Shown: positions 1 to 4,355 of the stretch, piece by piece
Numbering within the stretch: position 1 is the first letter of the stretch
Layout: each line of letters opens with the position of its first letter
From: Clostridia bacterium
GTDB lineage: Bacteria > Bacillota > Clostridia > Oscillospirales > Butyricicoccaceae
Direction of reading: 5' to 3'
Length of the DNA stretch: 5,334 nucleotides
NCBI GenBank assembly: GCA_017407765.1
Contig: JAFQVZ010000218.1
Location: 1-5,334, forward strand
Program-made: the position numbers and the translations under genes
The notes under the pieces: model-generated
What the model was told of the DNA's origin: nothing
Seen by the model: only the letters and a program-made list of their open reading frames with translations
Databases searched by the model: none

Positions 1-176
1 ACCTTTCCCTCATCGGGCGCAAGCTCTGCAGTCAGCATTTTGATAAGCGTGGATTTGCCCGAGCCGGAAGGTCCGACAACAAAGACAAACTCACCGTCTT
101 TGATGCTGAGCGAAATGCCGTTCAGAGCGCGTGTGGTGCCGTCATAGATTTTGTATACTTCCTGAAGTTCGATCAT
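1..176 (-). CDS. ftsE: Cell-division ABC transporter ATP-binding protein FtsE (5' part only)
   Basis: Only the first 58 codons are in the window; the gene runs off the left edge. The N-terminus is that of an ABC ATPase: an aromatic residue of the A-loop type at Tyr11, then the Walker A loop GPSGSGKST at residues 35-43. The stretch EFVFVVGPSGSGKSTLIK is the wording typical of FtsE rather than of nutrient importers. In the family, FtsE pairs with the membrane protein FtsX, and the complex activates peptidoglycan hydrolases at the septum or side wall; in Bacillus it also affects entry into sporulation. The start ATG lies 5 bp after the stop of the upstream regulator and has only a poor, distant Shine-Dalgarno (AGAGA), so translation is probably coupled to that gene. 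ftsX is expected just beyond the edge. The Walker B and signature motifs are outside the window, so the FtsE assignment, though likely, rests on the N-terminal wording and context. Confidence 0.82.
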   Translation of the reverse strand, partial: MIELQEVYKIYDGTTRALNGISLSIKDGEFVFVVGPSGSGKSTLIKMLTAELAPDEGK

Positions 177-181
177 TGTAA

Positions 182-1264
182 TTAATAATTTTCTCTGGAT
201 TTGAGATACTGCTTGACCATCAGTGCCGTCTTGAGAACGATAGCGTTATCGAACTCACGCAGATCAAGGCCCGTCAGCTTCTTGATCTTTTCAAGGCGAT
301 AGACAAGAGTATTTCTGTGAACAAAAAGCTTTCTCGAAGTCTCGGAAACATTAAGGTTGTTTTCAAAGAACTTCTGAATGGTGAAGAGAGTCTCTTCATC
401 AAGCGACTCGATAGAGCCCTTCTTGAAGACTTCCGAAAGGAACATCTCACACAGAGGTGTAGGAAGCTGATAGATCAGTCGGCCAATGCCAAGATTCTCA
501 AAGCTGATCACGGTCTGATCGGAATTAAAGACCTGACCGATGTCAACCGCCATCTGCGCTTCCTTAAAGGAACGTGCAAGATCCTTAAGCTGGCCGGCTA
601 CTGTGCCCATACCGATAATATGGGGCAGGCCCAGCTCTTCGCCGATGCCGCTGTCGATGATCTTGCCAATACGCGCGATCTCTTTAGTGTCGCCCGTCTT
701 GAGCTCCTTGACAAGGACGACCTCATTCTCGTTAATGGTGATGGCAAAATCCTTCTGACGGTCGGGGAACAAACGGTTGAGAGCCTCAACCACCTGAGCG
801 TCCTGCCTGTCCGACAGCCTGATGAGATATACAACGCGCTTTGCATCATTCTGGAAGTGCATCTCTCTCGATTTGATATAGATATCGCCCGTCAGGATAT
901 TCGAGAGGATAATGCGCTTGATAAATGCAGCCTTGTCGTGCTTCTCGTCATAAAGCGACTTACTGTTGGAGATGGCAACAGCTGTCAGCGCGCAAACCGT
1001 GTCGGCCATATCGCCGCGGCTGGAGCAGAAAACAGCATATTCAACGCCGTTCTCATAACCCTTAAGAATCTGGAATGTATATCCGCCGAACTCGCCGGTA
1101 TCCTTGCCTGCGGCAAAGAAGGCAGCGGCACCGTCGATAGTGTCGCCGATCAGCTTGATCTCGGTACATGCTATTACACTGCCGGGCTGATCCACAACAC
1201 CGACAACAAACGGTACCTTCTCTTTTACCTCCAGCAATATGCTCTGAAACAATCTAGCTGCCAT
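182..1264 (-). CDS. CdaR/PucR-like helix-turn-helix transcriptional regulator
   Basis: A 360-residue protein with the three-part layout of the CdaR/PucR family. The N-terminal part (about 15-130) has a PAS/GAF- or diacid-sensor-like wording (VGVVDQPGSVIACTE, then LIG). The middle part (about 140-250) resembles the degenerate GGDEF-like domain of CdaR regulators. The C-terminal 73 residues form the PucR-type helix-turn-helix, with the recognition region NVSETSRKLFVHRNTLVYRL at about 305-324. Family members activate operons in response to small molecules such as sugar diacids or purine breakdown products, but the ligand here cannot be read from sequence. The start is supported by AAAGGGTG seven bases upstream. 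It has its own sigma-A-like promoter and sits 5 bp ahead of ftsE, so it probably controls or is co-expressed with ftsEX; that role is inference. A long open frame on the opposite strand is a shadow. Confidence 0.88.
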   Translation of the reverse strand: MAARLFQSILLEVKEKVPFVVGVVDQPGSVIACTEIKLIGDTIDGAAAFFAAGKDTGEFGGYTFQILKGYENGVEYAVFCSSRGDMADTVCALTAVAISNSKSLYDEKHDKAAFIKRIILSNILTGDIYIKSREMHFQNDAKRVVYLIRLSDRQDAQVVEALNRLFPDRQKDFAITINENEVVLVKELKTGDTKEIARIGKIIDSGIGEELGLPHIIGMGTVAGQLKDLARSFKEAQMAVDIGQVFNSDQTVISFENLGIGRLIYQLPTPLCEMFLSEVFKKGSIESLDEETLFTIQKFFENNLNVSETSRKLFVHRNTLVYRLEKIKKLTGLDLREFDNAIVLKTALMVKQYLKSRENY

Positions 1265-1316
1265 ATCATTTCACCCTTTGTTACTTTTAGATAAATATCG
1301 AGTCTTCAATATGTTT

Positions 1317-1345
1317 ATTTTATCGCAACCTTTTGTTTTTTTCAA
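1317..1345 (-). promoter_or_regulatory. Sigma-A-like promoter of the CdaR/PucR-like regulator
   Basis: On the minus strand a TTGAAA -35 (1340-1345) and a TAAAAT -10 (1317-1322) are separated by exactly 17 bp. The predicted start of transcription is near 1310, leaving a leader of about 45 nt before the ATG at 1264. The surrounding A/T-rich DNA raises the chance of a coincidental match, but hexamer quality and spacing are good and the position is right. Confidence 0.62.
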
Positions 1346-1378
1346 CAATTTTTTCGATAAATTTTTGCCTTTTTTATA

Positions 1379-2095
1379 TTATTTTTTCAATCCGCAGGCA
1401 AAAAGCAGCGAATCACGCTCTTTATCGGTCAGTCGTCTGTATCCTCCCGGGCCAAGGCTGCCGTCTATCTCCACCTCTCCGATGGATATTCTTCTCAGCG
1501 CAACCACCTTTTTTCCGCACTTTTCAAACATTCTCTTGACCTGATGAAACTTTCCCTCCCGCAGCGTGACAAGGCACCTATGGGGGTCTTCACCTATCTC
1601 AAGCTTTGCCGGCATGGCCGTAAAGTCGGAAAACTCGATACCCGATGCAAAGATTTCTATGTCCTTCTTTTCTGCAGGCAGGTCAAGTGTGGCATCATAA
1701 AGCTTATCCATGTGATAGCGTGGCGATGTCAGCCTGTGATTGAGCTCGCCGTCATCGGTAAGCAGCAGCAGGCCCGTGGTATCCTTATCCAATCTTCCCA
1801 CAATGCCCAGGCTGCGCTTTCGCAGATCTTCAGGCAGCAGCTCGGTCACCGAGGGGTCACGCGTGTCTTCGGTGGCCGAAAGGTAACCTGCAGGCTTATC
1901 CATCATAATATATACATACTTTTCATAGGTTAGGGGTTTTCCGTCAAGGAGCAGAGCCGCCTTTTCGTCCACCTTTTTCTCGGGCAGTCGAACGACCTCT
2001 CCATCCACTGTAACGCGTCCGCGTCTGATGGCTTCCTGCGCCTGAGTTCGTGAGATGGATGCCGAAGACGCAAGAAGCTTATCGAGTCTCATCAT
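1379..2095 (-). CDS. rsuA: RsuA-family 16S rRNA pseudouridine synthase
   Basis: A 238-residue protein of the usual RsuA length (E. coli RsuA is 231). An S4 RNA-binding domain occupies about residues 2-48 (MRLDKLLAS, then RRGRVTVDG). The catalytic domain follows, with MDKPAGYLSA at 65-74 and the signature GRLDKDTTGLLLLT at 100-113, in which Asp103 is the predicted catalytic nucleophile. The late motif KFHQVKRMF (182-190) is also family-typical. RsuA isomerises U516 of 16S rRNA (helix 18) to pseudouridine; the RluB/RluE/RluF relatives act on 23S rRNA. The motif SPRYHMDKLYDATL fits the RsuA branch best, but the exact target uridine is inferred. The ATG overlaps the stop of the upstream phosphoesterase by one base (TAATG), with AGAGGTG seven bases before it. 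A second ATG directly follows and could also serve. No convincing intrinsic terminator follows the gene. Confidence 0.9.
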   Translation of the reverse strand: MMRLDKLLASSASISRTQAQEAIRRGRVTVDGEVVRLPEKKVDEKAALLLDGKPLTYEKYVYIMMDKPAGYLSATEDTRDPSVTELLPEDLRKRSLGIVGRLDKDTTGLLLLTDDGELNHRLTSPRYHMDKLYDATLDLPAEKKDIEIFASGIEFSDFTAMPAKLEIGEDPHRCLVTLREGKFHQVKRMFEKCGKKVVALRRISIGEVEIDGSLGPGGYRRLTDKERDSLLFACGLKK

Positions 2096-2901
2096 TATTC
2101 TTCACCTCTGATAGTGACAAGGGTTATCTCGGGGCGTGAAAACAGCCTTACCGGCAAAAGCGACATGCCTATGCCTCGGTTGACATACACCACACCACCG
2201 TCATCTTTTTCATAATATCCTCTGTAATACTGCTGCGAGCCTTTGGGAAGAATGCGGTCAAGCAGGAAAGGGATATACACCTGTCCGCCGTGAGAATGGC
2301 CCGAGAGCTGCAGCTCGGCACCGGTGACAAAATCGGCAACATCGGGCTCGTGAGCTATAAGCAGATCAAACCCATCGGTCATAAACCCCTGAACATTGGG
2401 AGTATAATAGACATAGTCTGCCGCTCCAACAACATGAAGGCCATTGTGCAGCCATACATCAGCATTCTCGAGCAGCGTAAACCCACAGTCGGCAATAAGC
2501 TGAGGATAGACCCACTCTGCTCCGCCTCCTATATCGTGATTGCCGCGGACTGCCAGCTTGGCCCGTGCCTCTATCCCTGCCAGTGCAGCGCAGGCAGCGG
2601 CCGTATCCCCTTCGTATTTGCTGAAATCGTCAAACAGGTCACCCAGAAAAAGAACAACATCGGGCTTCAGCTCATTTATTCTTTCGGCAAGCTTTTCCAT
2701 CTCTTCGACATCATTGCCGAGGCCGATGTGCGTATCGCCGAAGGCCACCACACGCATATCCCCGGGAAAATCAGCCGCTATCTCAAGCTCGCATATCTGG
2801 ATCCATTTTGGTTCAATATATCTCATATATCCCCAAAGAGCCGCTGCCGACAGTCCAAGGGCAGCGACAAGCAGAAAAAGCCTTCTCAGCAGCTTTTTCA
2901 T
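2095..2901 (-). CDS. YkuE-like membrane-anchored metallophosphoesterase
   Basis: A 268-residue calcineurin-like metallophosphoesterase. All metal-binding motifs are present: GDTH (Asp56, His58), GDLFDD (Asp88), GNHD (Asn121), AHEPD (His184) and GHSHGGQ (His202, His204). The C-terminal VNRGIGMSLLP and RPEIT wording is that of the YkuE/YaeI branch. Residues 1-28 are a basic patch (KKLLRR) followed by one hydrophobic helix, so the catalytic domain is probably tethered outside the membrane. Bacillus YkuE is a Tat-dependent, wall-associated protein; YaeI is a phosphodiesterase. The natural substrate here is unknown. The start at 2901 is chosen over an ATG 10 codons upstream because it overlaps the mrnC stop as ATGA, has AGAGGG 10 bases before it, and places the basic, hydrophobic leader at the very N-terminus. 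Its last base is shared with the rsuA start codon. Confidence 0.9.
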   Translation of the reverse strand: MKKLLRRLFLLVAALGLSAAALWGYMRYIEPKWIQICELEIAADFPGDMRVVAFGDTHIGLGNDVEEMEKLAERINELKPDVVLFLGDLFDDFSKYEGDTAAACAALAGIEARAKLAVRGNHDIGGGAEWVYPQLIADCGFTLLENADVWLHNGLHVVGAADYVYYTPNVQGFMTDGFDLLIAHEPDVADFVTGAELQLSGHSHGGQVYIPFLLDRILPKGSQQYYRGYYEKDDGGVVYVNRGIGMSLLPVRLFSRPEITLVTIRGEE

Positions 2902-3305
2902 AATCCAAGTTCCCTCTTGGATATCTGCCACAGCTCGTCAATGCGCTCGTTGCGGCCCAGCAGATAAAGATATCCAAACACAGCCTCAAGGCCGGTGGCA
3001 TAGGCATAAACCTCAATTCCCGCATGCTTGGGCACCGTCTTGGGCTTGGAATTGCGTCCCCTTCCGAACACAGCCTTTTCTTCTTCATCAAATATTTCGA
3101 GCATGGCTCTGACACATTTATTCTGAGCTTCCGCACTTACGATGGCGACCGTGCGTCTGTGAGTCTCATGGGCCTTGTATACTCCGCTTCTGACAACATA
3201 GCTTCTGGCCAGCAGTTCGTAAACACAGTCACCTATATGCGCAAGGGTGAGGGTGGGAAATGCCAGCACCTCTGCCTTTGTCATGTTTTCTCTGAAAAGT
3301 TCCAA
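2898..3305 (-). CDS. mrnC: Mini-ribonuclease 3 (Mini-RNase III)
   Basis: A 135-residue RNase III-type catalytic domain with no double-stranded-RNA-binding domain, the hallmark of Mini-III. The RNase III signature is HIGDCVYELLAR at 23-34, with Asp26 as the predicted metal ligand. The second acidic site is Glu107 in GLEAVFGYLYLL (105-116), and the basic stretch RGRNSKPKTVPK (82-93) is also characteristic. In Bacillus, Mini-III trims the 5' and 3' ends of 23S rRNA precursor. The start is taken as TTG at 3305-3303 because AGAGGTG lies six bases upstream (3312-3318). A longer frame opening at 3398 would begin upstream of the predicted transcription start, and an internal ATG at 3284 has no good ribosome binding site. 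In many Firmicutes mrnC follows cysS; here it instead heads a compact operon with the phosphoesterase and rsuA. Confidence 0.9.
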   Translation of the reverse strand: MELFRENMTKAEVLAFPTLTLAHIGDCVYELLARSYVVRSGVYKAHETHRRTVAIVSAEAQNKCVRAMLEIFDEEEKAVFGRGRNSKPKTVPKHAGIEVYAYATGLEAVFGYLYLLGRNERIDELWQISKRELGL

Positions 3306-3311
3306 TTCTTT

Positions 3312-3318
3312 CACCTCT
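3312..3318 (-). promoter_or_regulatory. Ribosome binding site that fixes the mrnC TTG start
   Basis: The minus strand reads AGAGGTG, then six bases (AAAGAA), then the TTG start codon. No other candidate start in this frame has a comparable site, so this element decides the mrnC start. Confidence 0.72.
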
Positions 3319-3326
3319 TGTGATCT

Positions 3327-3349
3327 TATTCTGTCAATATCACAGAATA
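3327..3349 (-). repeat. Inverted repeat in the mrnC leader, possible operator or RNA hairpin
   Basis: Perfect 8-bp arms TATTCTGT (3327-3334) and ACAGAATA (3342-3349) flank a 7-base spacer. The element begins a few bases after the predicted mrnC transcription start and ends 8 bp before the ribosome binding site. It could be a dimeric repressor site or a weak A/U-rich 5' hairpin. It is not a terminator, because it is GC-poor and has no T-run behind it. The same ACAGA/TCTGT half-sites recur in the promoter spacer just upstream. Confidence 0.5.
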
Positions 3350-3360
3350 CCTTATTATAT

Positions 3361-3390
3361 ATAATACCACAACAGATGCTCTGTGAGCAA
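3361..3390 (-). promoter_or_regulatory. Extended -10 promoter of the mrnC operon
   Basis: On the minus strand the -10 is TATTAT (3361-3366), preceded by TGG, giving the extended TGn form. A partial -35, TTGCTC (3385-3390), sits 18 bp upstream. Transcription should start near 3354, about 50 nt before the TTG start. The 18-bp spacer contains the palindrome listed at 3372-3384. Confidence 0.6.
3372..3384. repeat. Palindrome inside the mrnC promoter spacer
   Basis: ACAGA (3372-3376) and TCTGT (3380-3384) are perfect 5-bp arms around the 3-base centre TGC. The element lies wholly between the -35 and -10 of the mrnC promoter, where a bound protein would block RNA polymerase. It shares half-site sequence with the inverted repeat at 3327-3349. 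The short arms mean chance remains possible. Confidence 0.4.
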
Positions 3391-3446
3391 CGCCCCAAAT
3401 AAAACTAAATATATACAAATTAGGTATAGCTTTCTATGAAAATATA

Positions 3447-3455
3447 TGGTATAAT
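3447..3455 (+). promoter_or_regulatory. Extended -10 promoter of trxA
   Basis: A perfect consensus TATAAT (3450-3455) is preceded by TGG, giving an extended -10 (TGn). At the matching -35 position, 17 bp upstream, there is only TAGCTT, so the extended -10 probably carries recognition. The predicted start is near 3462, giving a leader of about 37 nt that includes AGGAGG at 3485-3490. Confidence 0.72.
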
Positions 3456-3498
3456 ACAGACAACAAAGATAAACATAGTTTTTCAGGAGGAATTAATA

Positions 3499-3837
3499 AT
3501 GGCAGTTACAATTCTCAATCAGGCAAACTTTGAAGAAACGATCAACAGCGGCAAGACCGTCCTCGTCGACTTTTTTGCAACATGGTGCGGCCCCTGCAAG
3601 ATGCTGGCTCCCGTTCTCGAAGAGATCTCCAACGAAGTATCCGAGGATAAGATCGTTGCAAAGCTCGATATCGACCAGAATATGGAGATCGCACGTCAGT
3701 TCCGCGTTATGAGCGTCCCCACAATGATCACCTTCAAGAACGGTGAAGCCGTTTTCAAGATGATCGGTGTTCGCGAAAAGGATGAGATCGTTTCGATGAT
3801 CGACGAAACAGCCAAAAAGGCAGAAGCAGCGGAATAA
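3499..3837 (+). CDS. trxA: Thioredoxin
   Basis: A 112-residue thioredoxin of standard length. The redox active site is WCGPCK at residues 29-34 (Cys30 and Cys33), the conserved Asp24 lies on the preceding strand, and cis-Pro74 is in SVPTM. It is a cytoplasmic disulfide reductase serving ribonucleotide reductase, peroxidases and methionine sulfoxide reductases, normally recycled by thioredoxin reductase; no reductase gene is visible here. The ATG at 3499 is chosen because AGGAGG (3485-3490) sits eight bases upstream. The frame is open back to an ATG at 3436, but that lies upstream of the predicted transcription start and would add 21 residues not found in thioredoxins. Tandem TAA stops end the gene. 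It appears monocistronic, with its own promoter and a strong terminator. The C-terminal tail is Ala/Lys/Glu-rich (KKAEAAE). Confidence 0.95.
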   Translation: MAVTILNQANFEETINSGKTVLVDFFATWCGPCKMLAPVLEEISNEVSEDKIVAKLDIDQNMEIARQFRVMSVPTMITFKNGEAVFKMIGVREKDEIVSMIDETAKKAEAAE

Positions 3838-3849
3838 TAAACAAACACC

Positions 3850-3879
3850 AAAGGCCCCGCCGAATCGGCGGGGCCTTTT
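3850..3879 (+). terminator. Intrinsic terminator of trxA
   Basis: Perfect 13-bp arms AAAGGCCCCGCCG (3850-3862) and CGGCGGGGCCTTT (3866-3878) surround a 3-base AAT loop, with one further T after the stem. The stem is very GC-rich and begins 13 bp after the stop. The T-tract is short because part of it is paired in the stem. Read on the minus strand it is followed by TTTGGTGTTTGTTT, so it may also act as a backup for rpsT transcription. Confidence 0.9.
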
Positions 3880-3902
3880 CACAGCCTGTGCAAAAAACAA
3901 AT

Positions 3903-3926
3903 AAGCAGGACGTTTCCGTCCTGCTT
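3903..3926 (-). terminator. Intrinsic terminator of rpsT
   Basis: Perfect 10-bp arms, AAGCAGGACG and CGTCCTGCTT, enclose a four-base loop that reads GAAA on the minus strand, a stabilising GNRA tetraloop. On that strand the stem is followed by ATTTGTTTTTTG. It lies 21 bp after the rpsT stop. Confidence 0.88.
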
Positions 3927-3947
3927 TGGTTTGTGATTTATCAGAAA

Positions 3948-4208
3948 TTACTGAGCGGAGTTGAGCTTACCGGCTACCTGGCTCTTCTTGCGAGCAGCTG
4001 TATTCTTATGCAGAATACCCTGAGCAACAGCCTTGTCGATAGCGCTGACTGTAGCCTTGAAAGCTTCGTTGGCCTCAGCGGCGCCAACTTCCAGAGCTGC
4101 ATCAAACTTCTTCAGCTGTGTCTTCAGTGCAGACTTAGCAGCACGATTCTTCTCGTTCTGCATCTTGCTTACGAGAACACGCTTCTTAGCAGACTTAATG
4201 TTAGGCAA
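3948..4208 (-). CDS. rpsT: 30S ribosomal protein S20
   Basis: An 86-residue, Lys/Arg/Ala-rich protein of normal S20 length. The N-terminus MPNIKSAKKRV and the C-terminal block GILHKNTAARKKSQVAGKLN (64-83) are diagnostic. S20 is a primary binder of 16S rRNA in the body of the 30S subunit. The start is taken as TTG at 4208-4206: it yields the canonical MPNIKSA start and lies eight bases after AAGGAGG (4217-4223). An in-frame GTG at 4214 would be only two bases from the Shine-Dalgarno and add two non-conserved residues. E. coli rpsT also starts with UUG, which is tied to its autogenous translational control, so the same may apply here (inference). It has its own promoter and terminator, converges on trxA, and is divergent to gpr. 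Confidence 0.95.
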   Translation of the reverse strand: MPNIKSAKKRVLVSKMQNEKNRAAKSALKTQLKKFDAALEVGAAEANEAFKATVSAIDKAVAQGILHKNTAARKKSQVAGKLNSAQ

Positions 4209-4216
4209 AATCACAA

Positions 4217-4223
4217 CCTCCTT
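4217..4223 (-). promoter_or_regulatory. Ribosome binding site that fixes the rpsT TTG start
   Basis: The minus strand carries AAGGAGG, a near-perfect anti-16S match, with an 8-base gap to TTG but only 2 bases to the in-frame GTG. The spacing decides for TTG. Confidence 0.85.
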
Positions 4224-4245
4224 CAGACAAATTTACAACACGACT

Positions 4246-4274
4246 ATCATATCACCTCTTTGACCAAAATGCAA
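4246..4274 (-). promoter_or_regulatory. Sigma-A promoter of rpsT
   Basis: On the minus strand a TTGCAT -35 (4269-4274) and a TATGAT -10 (4246-4251) are 17 bp apart, with TGA in front of the -10 giving the extended form. Transcription should start near 4239, leaving a short leader of about 30 nt that is mostly the ribosome binding site. The match quality suits a strong ribosomal-protein promoter. Confidence 0.78.
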
Positions 4275-4355
4275 GAACTATTTTCAGAGAATTTTCACAT
4301 ATTTTTTGCGATGGTTCAAAAAATATCAAAAATACTGTTTTGAGAGGAAAATGAT

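Noticed and set aside
317..1294. A 325-codon open frame on the plus strand, antisense to the CdaR/PucR-like regulator.
   Set aside because: The minus-strand frame encodes a recognisable full-length regulator with ribosome binding site and promoter. The plus-strand product has no recognisable motif, no good ribosome binding site, and follows from codon bias of the real gene.
2902..2931. An upstream ATG (2931) giving ten extra residues on the phosphoesterase.
   Set aside because: The extra residues would precede the basic/hydrophobic leader and deepen overlap with mrnC. The ATG at 2901 has an ATGA stop-start overlap and a ribosome binding site.
2290..2967. A 225-codon open frame on the plus strand, antisense to the phosphoesterase.
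   Set aside because: It overlays a gene with all metallophosphoesterase motifs intact; the antisense product shows no family wording and runs into mrnC.
3332..3337. A consensus TTGACA on the minus strand upstream of mrnC.
   Set aside because: Seventeen bases downstream there is only GTGAAA, inside the ribosome binding site, so it is not a usable -35; it is part of the inverted repeat.
3436..3498. An upstream ATG (3436) extending thioredoxin by 21 residues.
   Set aside because: It lies before the predicted -10 of the trxA promoter and lacks a ribosome binding site, while AGGAGG is ideally placed for the ATG at 3499.
4275..4350. Sigma-F or sigma-G promoter for gpr.
   Set aside because: CATATTT (4298-4304) and CAAAAATA (4327-4334) resemble forespore -10 elements, but neither has a proper -35 at 16-18 bp. 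The region is A/T-rich, so I do not call one.
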